Shown piece by piece: positions 52,001 to 60,021 of a stretch of DNA of 64,000 bases. The stretch comes from Amycolatopsis azurea DSM 43854. GTDB lineage: Bacteria > Actinomycetota > Actinomycetes > Mycobacteriales > Pseudonocardiaceae. Made by a program: the position numbers and the translations under genes. Position 1 is the first letter of the stretch, and each line of letters starts with the position of its first letter. The stretch is taken from contig NZ_MUXN01000008.1 in assembly GCF_001995215.1 (NCBI RefSeq), positions 14,880 to 78,879 on the forward strand, written 5' to 3'. A model generated the notes under the pieces. The model had not been told where the DNA came from. It was given only the letters and a program-made list of their open reading frames with translations, and ran no database searches.

Positions 52001-52189
52001 CTATTCGGCGCGAGTCTGGACTTCGCAGTCGGGGCCGGGGAACACCAGTCCTTCGTGCCCGTCCGCGAACCGGACGAGATACGGCGGGCCGCCGTGTTCT
52101 CCGCGTACCTCGAGGATTTCGCCGCGCTGCTCGGCCGAGCCCACCGTGCGTCCGTGCACGTGGATCTCGTCTCCGACGGTCGCCTGCAT
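52001..52189 (-). CDS. DUF1918 protein
   Basis: 62 residues, the single DUF1918 (SH3-like) domain: MQATVGDEIHVHGRTVGSAE, RGEILEVRGEHGGPPYLVRF, ADGHEGLVFPGPDCEV. Common in actinobacteria, function unknown. ATG 52189 with GGAGGTGG upstream; that ribosome site lies inside a 13-base inverted repeat (52196-52232), which could hide it in the mRNA. Confidence 0.9.
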   Translation of the reverse strand: MQATVGDEIHVHGRTVGSAEQRGEILEVRGEHGGPPYLVRFADGHEGLVFPGPDCEVQTRAE

Positions 52190-52195
52190 GAGAAC

Positions 52196-52232
52196 CACCT
52201 CCGACGCTTCAAGGTTAGGAGCGTCGGAGGTG
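52196..52232. promoter_or_regulatory. 13-base perfect inverted repeat between divergent genes
   Basis: CACCTCCGACGCT (52196-52208) and AGCGTCGGAGGTG (52220-52232) with an 11-base spacer. In the minus-strand RNA the arm contains the DUF1918 ribosome site GGAGGTG. The spacer holds a minus-strand TAACCT that could be a -10 box, so the element may instead be a DNA operator. Confidence 0.6.
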
Positions 52233-52239
52233 ATCCCGC

Positions 52240-52245
52240 TACAGT
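52240..52245 (+). promoter_or_regulatory. -10 box of the leader ORF and TrmH gene
   Basis: TACAGT followed by six bases and ATG 52252, the leaderless arrangement. Confidence 0.5.
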
Positions 52246-52251
52246 GTGGGC

Positions 52252-52296
52252 ATGATCCTCGAAATCCTTGGAGGCGCGACGCCTCACCGCCGGTGA
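52252..52296 (+). CDS. 14-residue leader ORF
   Basis: ATG 52252 to TGA 52294-52296 encodes MILEILGGATPHRR. The start is six bases after TACAGT (leaderless), and the stop overlaps the GTG of the methyltransferase gene (GTGA). The methyltransferase start itself has no good ribosome site, so translation is probably delivered by the leader ORF. A short hairpin GAGGCG-CGA-CGCCTC (52271-52285) lies inside it. Confidence 0.5.
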   Translation: MILEILGGATPHRR

Positions 52297-52811
52297 GCCC
52301 GTCGATCCGGGTCCGCACGCCCTCGGAACTGCGCGCGGCCAGAAGAAGGAAATCCCACTCCTGCTGGGGACATCTCGTCGCGGCACCCCTGTGGCCGTTG
52401 CACGGCGCGAATCTCGGCACCCTCTTGCGGACCTGCGACGCGGTGGGTGCCTGTCTTGCCGTGCCGAAGTTCCCGTGGGTGCCGGAGGCGCTGCGCCGCG
52501 GGAACACGTTGCGGCGCCCGGCTTGTGTGCATTGGGTGCACGACCCGCCAGGCTGGCTGACCCGGGAAAAGGCGGCGGGCACGGCGATCGTCGGCGTCGA
52601 ACTCGCCGACGAATCCGTGCGCCTCGCCGATCTTCCTCCCGCGCGGGGTCGGACGATCGCCGTGCTGGGCCATGAGCAGCAAGGCATTCCTCCGGAAGCG
52701 CTCGACCTTCTCGACACCGTCGTCGAAATTCCCATGGTGGGTACGGGCGCGAGTCTCAACGTCGCCGTCGCGGGCAGTCTCGTGTTGTACAAATTGGCGG
52801 GCTTGCTGTGA
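52293..52811 (+). CDS. TrmH/SpoU-family RNA methyltransferase
   Basis: 172 residues with the SPOUT knot: PLHGANLGTLLRTCDAVGAC (motif 1), TIAVLGHEQQGIPPEALDLL (motif 2) and EIPMVGTGASLNVAVAGSLV (motif 3). It methylates ribose 2'-OH in tRNA or rRNA using S-adenosylmethionine; the target is not deducible. No extra N-terminal substrate-binding domain beyond about 25 residues. GTG 52293 overlaps the leader ORF stop. Confidence 0.88.
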   Translation: MSPSIRVRTPSELRAARRRKSHSCWGHLVAAPLWPLHGANLGTLLRTCDAVGACLAVPKFPWVPEALRRGNTLRRPACVHWVHDPPGWLTREKAAGTAIVGVELADESVRLADLPPARGRTIAVLGHEQQGIPPEALDLLDTVVEIPMVGTGASLNVAVAGSLVLYKLAGLL

Positions 52812-52821
52812 CCGTCGCCGA

Positions 52822-52827
52822 TAGGCT
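52822..52827 (+). promoter_or_regulatory. -10 box of the 52834 gene
   Basis: TAGGCT, then six bases, then ATG 52834; leaderless spacing. Confidence 0.5.
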
Positions 52828-52833
52828 GCCCGG

Positions 52834-53478
52834 ATGACCGACGTACTCGACACAGTGGCCGGGAAGAGCGGCGAACTGGTACTTCGCCGGGCAGGGGACG
52901 ACTTCGAGGTCATCGCGAACGGTGTCTTCCTGATGGACACCCGGAACGGTGAATCGGAACGGTTGCTCGTCTCGGTGGCGGCGGACCTGGTGCCCGGCAA
53001 GGCGCGGATGCTGATCGGCGGCCTCGGCGTCGGCTACTCGCTGCGCGCCGCGCTGGACCACCCCGGTGTCGGTGAGATCGTGGTCGTCGAGCGCGAGCCG
53101 GCCGTGATCGGGTGGAACCGCGAGGGCCCGCTCAGGGACGTCCACGGCGACGCCCTGTCCGACGAACGGGTCACCGTCGTGGAGGCCGATCTGGTGAAGT
53201 GGTTACGCCGGACGGAAGAGCGGTTCGACGCGCTGTGCCTCGACATCGACAACGGTCCTGAGTGGACGGTCACCGACGGCAACGCCAAGCTGTACCAGGA
53301 AGACGGGCTCGACATGCTCGCCGAGCGGCTGCGGCCCGGCGGTGTGCTCGGGGTGTGGAGCGCCGAGTCGGTGCCGTCGTTCGCGAAGCGGCTGCGTGCG
53401 CGGTTCGGTGAGGTCCGGGAGCTGAAGATCCCGGTGCCGCAAGGCGAACCGGACGTGCTGTGGTTCGCGCGGAGGTAG
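52834..53478 (+). CDS. Spermidine-synthase-like methyltransferase-fold protein
   Basis: 214 residues. Rossmann fold with the nucleotide-binding loop MLIGGLGVGYSLRAALDHPG, the acidic strand end EIVVVEREPAVIGWNREGP, and LCLDIDNGPEWTVTDGN. It aligns with the spermidine synthase/PABS group but lacks a clear polyamine-site Asp-Tyr set, so it may be a general SAM-dependent enzyme. ATG 52834 is leaderless. Confidence 0.8.
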   Translation: MTDVLDTVAGKSGELVLRRAGDDFEVIANGVFLMDTRNGESERLLVSVAADLVPGKARMLIGGLGVGYSLRAALDHPGVGEIVVVEREPAVIGWNREGPLRDVHGDALSDERVTVVEADLVKWLRRTEERFDALCLDIDNGPEWTVTDGNAKLYQEDGLDMLAERLRPGGVLGVWSAESVPSFAKRLRARFGEVRELKIPVPQGEPDVLWFARR

Positions 53479-54041
53479 CCGACGCCGCGCGCGTCAACGC
53501 CCGCTGGTGCGAAACGGTGTGCGGGACGGGCACCTTCACCGCCCGCGCTTGGAAGTCGGCGTGCCGGACGCCGCCGCTGTATCCGGACGCGATGACCCTG
53601 ACGCCGGACGCGACGGTCGAGGATGTCCTGGACGGGATCGACCTGTCGCCGGGCTGCGCGGTGAAGGACAGCTTCGGCTGCCTGGATCTTTCGCAAGCGG
53701 GCTTCGAGGTGCTCTTCGAAGCCACGTGGATCACCCGCACGGTCCGGATGCCGCTCGAACCCGGCTGGTCCCGAGTCGACGACGAATTCGGCGACCCGTC
53801 CGTCGCAGTGTGGTCCGACGGCGTCTCCGGCGTCACCGCCAATCGCGACGGCGACTTCGCGGGACTGTCCAATTTGTACACTCGCGGCGATGTCGACGAC
53901 GCGTGGCGAGGTGCGACCTCGGCCGTCGCGACGAGCTTCCCCGGTCTGCCGATCACCGGCTACGAACACGGCGAGGATCTCGACGCCGCTCTCCGCAACG
54001 GCTACACGGCACTGGGACCGCTGCGGGTCTGGCTGAAATGA
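53460..54041 (+). CDS. Conserved protein of unknown function
   Basis: 193 residues. It begins in the last 19 bases of the previous gene; GTG 53460 keeps the conserved opening VADAARVNARWCETVCGTGT and TPPLYPDAMTLTP, seen in actinobacterial proteins of this kind. Mid-protein DSFGCLDLSQAGFEVLFEAT, then VWSDGVSGVTANRDGDFAGL. Similar proteins carry GNAT-like folds, but no acetyl-CoA motif is seen. Likely co-transcribed with the gene before and the GNAT gene after. Confidence 0.7.
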   Translation: MVRAEVADAARVNARWCETVCGTGTFTARAWKSACRTPPLYPDAMTLTPDATVEDVLDGIDLSPGCAVKDSFGCLDLSQAGFEVLFEATWITRTVRMPLEPGWSRVDDEFGDPSVAVWSDGVSGVTANRDGDFAGLSNLYTRGDVDDAWRGATSAVATSFPGLPITGYEHGEDLDAALRNGYTALGPLRVWLK

Positions 54042-54048
54042 TCGCCGC

Positions 54049-54615
54049 ATGGAGATCACGACCTGGCACCTCGAACAGACCTCGCCGGACGACCTGAGCG
54101 CGGCGAAACCGCCCGCCGTGCCGGTGACGGTCACCCGCGCCGAGCTGGTCAGCCCGGAGCTGAACCGCTACCTCTACACCGCCGTCGGCGGCGACTGGTT
54201 CTGGATCGACCGGCTGAGCTGGACGTGGGCACAGTGGATCGAGTGGCTGGACAGGCCGGGCGTCGAGACCTGGGTCGCGTACGCGCAGGGAACGCCGTGT
54301 GGCTACTTCGAACTCGACGGCAGCGAAGAAGGCGAAGTCGAGCTCGCGTACTTCGGGCTGATGTCGTCCTTCGTCGGCAAGGGCGTCGGCGGGCACCTGC
54401 TGACCGTCGCGCTGCGGGAGGCGTGGTCGCTCGCGGAGCGCTGGCCGGGCAAGACGACGACACGCCGCGTCACGGTCCACACCTGCACCACGGACGGCCC
54501 GGCCGCGCTCAAGAACTACCAGGCGCGCGGTTTCCGGGTGTTCCGCACCGAGGTCGAGCAGGCCGAACTGCCCGCCGAGACGCCGGGACCGTGGCCGGGA
54601 GCGGGGAAGAAGTAG
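54049..54615 (+). CDS. GNAT-family acetyltransferase
   Basis: 188 residues. The acetyl-CoA loop is GLMSSFVGKGVGGHLLTVAL (R/QxxGxG/A), preceded by GEVELAYF and followed by VHTCTTDGPAALKNYQARGF, the classical GNAT order. ATG 54049. Stop abuts the stop of the convergent DNA-glycosylase-like gene. Substrate unknown. Confidence 0.87.
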   Translation: MEITTWHLEQTSPDDLSAAKPPAVPVTVTRAELVSPELNRYLYTAVGGDWFWIDRLSWTWAQWIEWLDRPGVETWVAYAQGTPCGYFELDGSEEGEVELAYFGLMSSFVGKGVGGHLLTVALREAWSLAERWPGKTTTRRVTVHTCTTDGPAALKNYQARGFRVFRTEVEQAELPAETPGPWPGAGKK

Positions 54616-55203
54616 CTACTTCGCCGGAGCCTTGGCAGCGGCCTTCGCCGCCTTCTTGAACGCGCGCACTTCGCCGAGGGTCTTCGCATCGACGACGTCG
54701 GCGATCGAACGCCGGGAGCCGCGGTCGCCGTACGAGCCGGTGGCCGCGCGCCAGCCCTTCGGGTGAATGCCGAGCTGTTTGCCGAGCAACGCGAGGAAGA
54801 TCGCGGCCTTCTGGTCGCCGAAGCCGGGCAGTGCCTTGAGCCGCTTGAGGACCTCGGGGCCGTCCGGCTTGGGGCGTCCGGCGGTCCAGATCCCGGCCGC
54901 GTCGCCGTCGTAGACCTCGACGACGTGCTGCGCCAGGTCCTTCACCCGGCGGGCCATCGAGCCGCCGTAGCGGTGGATCGCGGGCGGGACCACGCAGAGC
55001 TCGACGAAGGTCTCGGTGTCCATCGCGTGGATCTTCGCGATGTCGAAACCGTCCATCCGGTCCGCGATCTTCTGCGGGCCGCGGAACGCGTGTTCCATCG
55101 GGAACTGCTGGTCGAGGAGCATCCCGACGAGCAGCGCGAACGGGTCCTCGGTCAGCAGCCGGTCCGCTTCCTCGTCCCCGACCAGGTGCAATGCGCGCGT
55201 CAT
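54616..55203 (-). CDS. HhH-GPD-type base-excision repair protein
   Basis: 195 residues, shorter than endonuclease III. FALLVGMLLDQQFPMEHAFR at the start and the helix-hairpin-helix LKALPGFGDQKAAIFLALLG at about 138-157. There is no iron-sulfur Cys cluster, and the catalytic Asp usually found after the hairpin (VDT) is not seen; KQLGIHPKGW stands there. A basic Ala/Lys tail (KKAAKAAAKAPAK) may bind DNA. Role in DNA repair is inferred from the fold. Confidence 0.82.
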   Translation of the reverse strand: MTRALHLVGDEEADRLLTEDPFALLVGMLLDQQFPMEHAFRGPQKIADRMDGFDIAKIHAMDTETFVELCVVPPAIHRYGGSMARRVKDLAQHVVEVYDGDAAGIWTAGRPKPDGPEVLKRLKALPGFGDQKAAIFLALLGKQLGIHPKGWRAATGSYGDRGSRRSIADVVDAKTLGEVRAFKKAAKAAAKAPAK

Positions 55204-55241
55204 GCGCCCAGGATCTCACGACCGGGCCGCCGCGCGCGTCC

Positions 55242-56117
55242 TCATCCGTGTGGGTCGACGAGCAGGTCCGCGGCCGCGGTGGTGACGGCGGCCGACACCG
55301 CCGCCAGCGCGGGGGAGTCGAGCTTCCACTGCTGCCAGAACAGCGGTACGTCGATCGGGTGGTCCGGGTCGAAACTGACGAGCCTGCCGTCGCGCAGCCG
55401 GTCCCCGATCTGCGCGAGCGGCACCATGCCCCAGCCCATCCCGGCGGCGACAGCGTCGAAGAACCCTTCGGACGACGGGACGTAGTGCCGCAGCGAACTC
55501 GCGATCAAGCCGCGCTCGCGGGCGAAGCGGTCCTGGAGGTCGTCACGGCGGTCGAAAACGACGACGGGGGTTTCGGTGAGGTCGAGGTCCGTGCCGAGTG
55601 CCGGGCTCGCGACGGCCAGATAGCGCATGTGCCCGAGCCGGTGCACCGAACAGCCCGCGACCGGATCCGGCGACGACGTCACGGCGGCCATCACCAGGCC
55701 CTCTCGCAGCAGGGTCGTGGTGTGGTCCTGATCCTCGCGGTGCAGTTCGAAGCAGATCTTCAGCTCGGGCGGCACCCGCGTGAGCGCCGGCAGGAACCAC
55801 GTCGCCAGCGAATCGGCGTTCACCGCGATCGGCAGCCGCACCGGTTCGTCACCGGCGGTCAGGCCGAGCTCGGCCCGCGTATCGGCCTCGAGCAGGGCCA
55901 GCTGACGACCGAACCGCACGACGGCTTGCCCGGATTCGGTCAGGCGCACCGGTTTCGTGCGGATCAGCAGCACCCGGCCGGTGCGCTGTTCGAGCGCCTT
56001 GACGCGCTGGCTGATCGCCGACGGCGTCACGTGCAGGGCCGACGCCGCCGCGTCGAACGTGCCTTCGTCGGCGACCGCCAAGAGCGTGCGGACCAGGTCG
56101 AGAGGCAGATCTGTCAT
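55242..56117 (-). CDS. LysG/ArgP-type LysR regulator
   Basis: 291 residues. HTH at about 4-62 (LVRTLLAVADEGTFDAAASA, LHVTPSAISQRVKALEQRTG) and effector domain with the ArgP-like stretches VNADSLATWFLPAL, and HYVPSSEGFFDAVAAGMGWG. It is divergent from a LysE exporter (69-base gap), the standard pair in which LysG activates lysE when Lys or Arg accumulates. ATG 56117 (a second ATG is one codon earlier). Confidence 0.92.
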   Translation of the reverse strand: MTDLPLDLVRTLLAVADEGTFDAAASALHVTPSAISQRVKALEQRTGRVLLIRTKPVRLTESGQAVVRFGRQLALLEADTRAELGLTAGDEPVRLPIAVNADSLATWFLPALTRVPPELKICFELHREDQDHTTTLLREGLVMAAVTSSPDPVAGCSVHRLGHMRYLAVASPALGTDLDLTETPVVVFDRRDDLQDRFARERGLIASSLRHYVPSSEGFFDAVAAGMGWGMVPLAQIGDRLRDGRLVSFDPDHPIDVPLFWQQWKLDSPALAAVSAAVTTAAADLLVDPHG

Positions 56118-56173
56118 CATGAGCGCTAATGTTACGTAAGAATCTTTAGCTGTACTGTTGACGATCCGCTTCC

Positions 56174-56179
56174 TAATGT
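56174..56179 (+). promoter_or_regulatory. -10 box of lysE
   Basis: TAATGT with seven bases to ATG 56187, no ribosome site; leaderless. It lies in the 69-base gap to the LysG-type gene. Confidence 0.45.
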
Positions 56180-56186
56180 CCTCCGT

Positions 56187-56801
56187 ATGGGAGACGTTCT
56201 GTTCAGCGCGGGCGCCGGTTTCGGCGCCTCCATGGCCCTCATCGTCGCGATCGGCGCCCAGAACGCGTTCGTGCTGCGGCAGGGGATCCGGCGCGAAGCG
56301 GTGCTCGTGGTGGTGCTGATCTGCATCTTCTCGGACGCCATCCTGGTGAGCCTCGGCGTCGGCGGGGTCGGCGCGATCGTGGGCGCGTCACCGGAAGCGC
56401 TGACTGTCGTCGCGCTGGTCGGCGGCGCTTTTCTGCTGTGTTACGGCGCCCTCGCGGCTCGTCGCGCGTTCAAGCCGGCCGCGCTGGAAACCGGGGGTCC
56501 GGAGACCGGCGGATCGCTGCGCCGCATCGTCTTGACGACGCTGGCGCTCACCTGGCTGAATCCGCACGTCTACCTCGACACCCTGCTCCTGCTCGGCGCC
56601 ATCGCGGCGGGACACGGCGGCGGCCGGTGGGCGTTCGGCGTCGGATCGGTGCTGGCCAGCGTGATCTGGTTCCTCGTGCTCGGCTTCGGCGCCAGGCTGC
56701 TCAGCGGGTTCTTCCGCAAGCCGTCGTCCTGGCGGGTGCTGGACGGCTTGGTCGCCGCGACGATGATCGCCCTCGGTGCGACACTGGTGGTCAGCGCCTG
56801 A
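56187..56801 (+). CDS. lysE: LysE/ArgO-family basic amino acid exporter
   Basis: 204 residues, six hydrophobic helices. GASMALIVAIGAQNAFVLRQ and TLALTWLNPHVYLDTLLLLG are hallmark LysE segments. Exports Lys and/or Arg across the membrane to prevent overload. The adjacent divergent LysG-type regulator supports the assignment. ATG 56187. Confidence 0.92.
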   Translation: MGDVLFSAGAGFGASMALIVAIGAQNAFVLRQGIRREAVLVVVLICIFSDAILVSLGVGGVGAIVGASPEALTVVALVGGAFLLCYGALAARRAFKPAALETGGPETGGSLRRIVLTTLALTWLNPHVYLDTLLLLGAIAAGHGGGRWAFGVGSVLASVIWFLVLGFGARLLSGFFRKPSSWRVLDGLVAATMIALGATLVVSA

Positions 56802-56920
56802 AGCGCTTGTGATCCGTCACAAGAGGCGGCGCGCAAGTCTGGTTCTTCTCCTGGTTCCGGCCACCGGTTTGTGACGCATGATGACTCGCATCACATACTG
56901 ACGAGTAACCGGAGGCAGGG

Positions 56921-57808
56921 ATGCGGGCTCGGGTCACCAACGGCGGTGCCACCAAGACCAGGAGGATCCTCACCACGCTTGTCGCGGCTTTGACGTTCAC
57001 GATCGCCGTCCCGGCCGCGGCGACCGCGGCGCCGTCGAGCGGCTGGAACGACTGGTCGTGCAAGCCCAGTGCGGATCACCCCGAACCTGTCGTGCTGGTG
57101 CACGGCCTCGGCGGCAACGCGACGACCAACTGGTTCTACCACGCGCCGAAGCTCAAGAACGCCGGTTACTGCGTCTACTCGCTGACCTACGGCGCCACCG
57201 TCCTGGGTGGACAGTTGTTCGGCGGAATGGCCTCGATGCGGAAGAGCGCCGTCGAACTCGGCGCGTTCGTGGACCGCGTGCGGTCGAGCACCGGCGCGGA
57301 CAAGGTCGACATCGTCGGACACTCCGAGGGCACGACGATGCCCGCGTACTACCTCAAGTTCGAGGGCGGCGCGAAGAAGGTGAAGCACTTCGTCGGCTTC
57401 GGCTCGAACTTCAAGGGCACGTCTCTCAACGGCCTTTCCGGGCTGGCCAAGGCCGTGCTTTCGCTGCCCGGCATCGACCTGCTCGCCGACGGCGTATGCG
57501 GCGCGTGCCGCGAATACCTCCCGCCGTCGGACTTCCTCGACGACCTCGCCCGCGGCGGCGTGAGCGTGCCGGGGCCGACCTACACGAGCATCGTGAGCCG
57601 CCACGATCGAGTGGTCACGCCGTACACCAGCGGCGTGCTCGGCGAGCCGGGCACGACCGACATCGTGCTGCAGGACAAGTGCGGCGTGGACGTCTCCGGG
57701 CATCTGAGCCAGGCGATCGACCCGAACGTGACGAGCCTGATCCTCAAGGCGCTCGACCCGGAAGGCGCGCCCGTGCCGAAGTGCGTGCCGTTCTTCGCAC
57801 CGCTGTAG
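56921..57808 (+). CDS. Secreted lipase/esterase
   Basis: 295 residues. Basic start and signal peptide to about residue 37 (LTFTIAVPAAATAA). Oxyanion HGLGG at 61-65, nucleophile S135 in GHSEG, Asp in SRHDRVV (about 230) and His in VSGHLSQA (about 270). Cys pairs suggest disulfides. Belongs to the LipA/EstA class 2 triacylglycerol lipases of actinomycetes. ATG 56921 with GGAGG upstream. It is convergent with the methyltransferase (13 bases). Confidence 0.92.
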   Translation: MRARVTNGGATKTRRILTTLVAALTFTIAVPAAATAAPSSGWNDWSCKPSADHPEPVVLVHGLGGNATTNWFYHAPKLKNAGYCVYSLTYGATVLGGQLFGGMASMRKSAVELGAFVDRVRSSTGADKVDIVGHSEGTTMPAYYLKFEGGAKKVKHFVGFGSNFKGTSLNGLSGLAKAVLSLPGIDLLADGVCGACREYLPPSDFLDDLARGGVSVPGPTYTSIVSRHDRVVTPYTSGVLGEPGTTDIVLQDKCGVDVSGHLSQAIDPNVTSLILKALDPEGAPVPKCVPFFAPL

Positions 57809-57821
57809 GACGCCGCAGGGC

Positions 57822-58817
57822 TCAGGGTTTGGTCGCGTGCACCACGAACACCGACCGGACCCTGTCCTCGGACTCGACGTCGAGGCGCTTCACGGTCACC
57901 TCGGTGAAGCCCGCTTCGGAGGCCAGTTCCGCCGCGTCGTCCTCGGTTTCCGGCAGTTTCAGGTCGGCGGGGACGATCGCGGCGAACGCCTCCGACGGCC
58001 GGAACGCCGACGCCAGCGGCAGGCTGAAGCCGACCCGGCCGCCCGGGCGCAGCGCCCGCAGCCAGTCGTGAAGCGCGGCCGCGCCCAGGAAGTGCAGCGA
58101 GGACGCGCAGAGCACGGCGTCGGCGCCTTCGTCCTCCACCGGCGACGGAACCGCCGAGGCGACCTGCCAGGTGATGACCTTGCCGGGATCGCGCGTCGCC
58201 GCCTTCGCCTCGGCCTGGGCGATCATGCCCGGCGAGATGTCGATCGCGAGCACTTCGCCCGGCTCCAGGCGCAGCGCGGCGAACGCGGCCACGCCGGTAC
58301 CGGTCGCGACGTCGAGAACGCGTTCGGGAGCCGTGCTGCCGAGGCCGTCGACAAGCGCTTCGGCGACGAGGCCGTGAAAGGTGTCTTCGTCGTAGTGAGC
58401 GGCCATGCCGTCGAACAGTCCGGCCGCGATCTCCTCGGTCACGACGGCGACCCTGTCCGGCAGCCGGCGCCGCCCGGCGAAACCCAGGTCGACGCGGTGA
58501 TACCAGCACAGTTCGGGATCGCCTTCGAGCCAGCACAGCAGGACGTCGGCGCCGTCGAGTTCGGCGGGGAAATCGATCAGGAGCGGGGCGAACCCCTTCA
58601 GCTCCGCGCCCGTCCGCTGGACGGTGGTCATCAGATCGTCCAGCCGGGCCTGCGCGGCCTTCCACTCCGGCATCCCGCCGAGCGCGGTCTCCCGGCCGCC
58701 CGGGCGCAGGGACGCGGCGAGCTCGGCCGCGTCGGCGCGGAGGCGGACGAGCTCGTCGAGCACGGGGCGTAGCCGGGCGAGTTCGGCGCGGGCTTCAGGA
58801 ACGGTGAACAATCCCAT
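57822..58817 (-). CDS. DUF2203 - SAM-dependent methyltransferase fusion
   Basis: 331 residues in two parts. Residues 1-115 match DUF2203: FTVPEARAELARLRPVLDEL, LARLDDLMTTVQRTGAELKG, LLIDFPAELDGADVLLCWLE, ending YHRVDLGFAGRRRLP. Residues about 120-331 are a class I methyltransferase: VLDVATGTGVAAFAAL (motif I), VLAIDISPGMIAQAEAKA, ADAVLCASSLHFLG and ALRPGGRVGFSLPL. DUF2203 is usually a stand-alone protein, so the fusion suggests it presents or recognises the methyl acceptor. ATG 58817. Confidence 0.88.
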   Translation of the reverse strand: MGLFTVPEARAELARLRPVLDELVRLRADAAELAASLRPGGRETALGGMPEWKAAQARLDDLMTTVQRTGAELKGFAPLLIDFPAELDGADVLLCWLEGDPELCWYHRVDLGFAGRRRLPDRVAVVTEEIAAGLFDGMAAHYDEDTFHGLVAEALVDGLGSTAPERVLDVATGTGVAAFAALRLEPGEVLAIDISPGMIAQAEAKAATRDPGKVITWQVASAVPSPVEDEGADAVLCASSLHFLGAAALHDWLRALRPGGRVGFSLPLASAFRPSEAFAAIVPADLKLPETEDDAAELASEAGFTEVTVKRLDVESEDRVRSVFVVHATKP

Positions 58818-58838
58818 GCGCCGATCGTCCCAGCCCGC

Positions 58839-59429
58839 TCAGCGGCGCCGCCGGGCGAGTCTCGACGCGAGGCCCGCGCCGACCAACAGGAAGCCCGTCC
58901 CGAGCAGGCCGCCGATGAACAGCCAGCTCGTGACGCCGTAGGTGACGTCGTTCTGCGGCAGGTACTTCATGAGCCGGAAGCCCCATTCGGGGACCGCCGC
59001 GGCGGCCACGCCGGGTGCGACGCCCCAGACGAGACCGCCGAGGATCGGGCCGGTCGCCGAGAGCGCGCCGAGCAGGCCGACCGCCAGCAGCAGGATCCCG
59101 CCGCCCGCCAGCAGGCTGATGCCGAGGACGTCACGCTGGGTGCTCAGCGTCGCCTGGATGAGCATCTGCTGCCGCAGGCCGCCCCACGACAGCAGGCCGA
59201 GGGCGACCGGCGTCAGGATCAGGCCGCCCGCGCCGCTGAGGACTCGTCGCACTCCTCGGCCCGCGCGGGGGTCTTCGGAGCCCGGGTCGTCCTCGAAGGG
59301 CTCGTACGGTTCGTACGACTCGACGTCCTCATACGGCCTTCGCGGGTCCTTGGGCTGCTGCTGCTCGTACTCGCCGTACTCCTGGTAGTCCTCGTCGTCG
59401 TACTCCGCGACGTACCGGTGCGATGACAT
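58839..59429 (-). CDS. Membrane protein, paralogue of the next gene
   Basis: 196 residues. Acidic/Tyr-rich cytoplasmic N terminus (about 1-58, YDDEDYQEYGEYEQQQPKDP), then four TM helices (about 63-82, 100-122, 126-145, 168-190) and an RRRR end. LLGALSATGPILGGLVWGVA parallels LLGALSGLGPVLGGLIWGVI in the product of 59512-60021, so the two are tandem paralogues. ATG 59429. Function unknown. Confidence 0.75.
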   Translation of the reverse strand: MSSHRYVAEYDDEDYQEYGEYEQQQPKDPRRPYEDVESYEPYEPFEDDPGSEDPRAGRGVRRVLSGAGGLILTPVALGLLSWGGLRQQMLIQATLSTQRDVLGISLLAGGGILLLAVGLLGALSATGPILGGLVWGVAPGVAAAAVPEWGFRLMKYLPQNDVTYGVTSWLFIGGLLGTGFLLVGAGLASRLARRRR

Positions 59430-59499
59430 GGGCGGGCCACCTCCCTGAACCGGACTACGGACGCGAAGCCCCTTCGGTTCACTTCGATCTTCGCGGAGC

Positions 59500-59519
59500 G
59501 CGTTTAGCCCGCTAAACGC
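59500..59519. repeat. GCGTTTAG-family inverted repeat at a stop codon
   Basis: Perfect GCGTTTAG-CCCG-CTAAACGC. Its CTA at 59512-59514 is the TAG stop of the minus-strand gene 59512-60021, whose last residues (NRV) are encoded by the repeat flank. Confidence 0.9.
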
Positions 59520-60021
59520 GATTTGAGCGGCGCCGGGTCAGGGTCCCGACCAGGCCGGCTCCGATCAGCAGGAACCCGCTCGCGAACAGGGCGCCCATCA
59601 CCAGCCAGGTCACCAGCCCGACGCCGAGTTCGCGGCCGCCGACGTCGTACATGGTGCTCATGACGCTCGTCCCGCCCAGGAGCGTGGTCAGTCCCGGGAT
59701 CACTCCCCAGATCAGCCCGCCGAGCACCGGCCCGAGCCCGGACAACGCGCCGAGAAGCGCGACGCCGAGCAGGAGAAGGCCGCCGACGATCAGCAGGATC
59801 AAGCCCAGCGGGTCTTCGCCGACGCTGTAGGCCTGCGCGTAGGTCCGCTGCAGCCGTGAGCCGCCGTAGATCACCAGGCCGAGCGCGACCGGCGAGAGCA
59901 GAAGACCGCCGAGCGCGCTGATCACCCGAGGCACGGCACGGCCGCTTTGCCTAGGCTGCAGGTAAGGCTCCGGCATCGACGGCTGCTCATGCGGCGGCAC
60001 GGCGTAGGGGTTGGTGGACAT
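59512..60021 (-). CDS. Membrane protein, paralogue of the 58839 gene
   Basis: 169 residues. Short Pro/Gln-rich N terminus (MSTNPYAVPPHEQPSMPEPY), then four TM helices (about 32-50, 70-95, 98-115, 135-158) with an Arg-rich end. Shares helix order and the GPVLGGLIWGVIPG segment with the downstream neighbour; a tandem duplication. ATG 60021 with GAAGGG upstream is preferred to the longer frame. The stop lies in an inverted repeat. Confidence 0.78.
   Translation of the reverse strand: MSTNPYAVPPHEQPSMPEPYLQPRQSGRAVPRVISALGGLLLSPVALGLVIYGGSRLQRTYAQAYSVGEDPLGLILLIVGGLLLLGVALLGALSGLGPVLGGLIWGVIPGLTTLLGGTSVMSTMYDVGGRELGVGLVTWLVMGALFASGFLLIGAGLVGTLTRRRSNRV

Noticed and set aside
56870..56895. TGTGA...TCACA upstream of the lipase as a CRP site
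   Set aside because: The half-sites are 16 bases apart, not the 6 expected for CRP.
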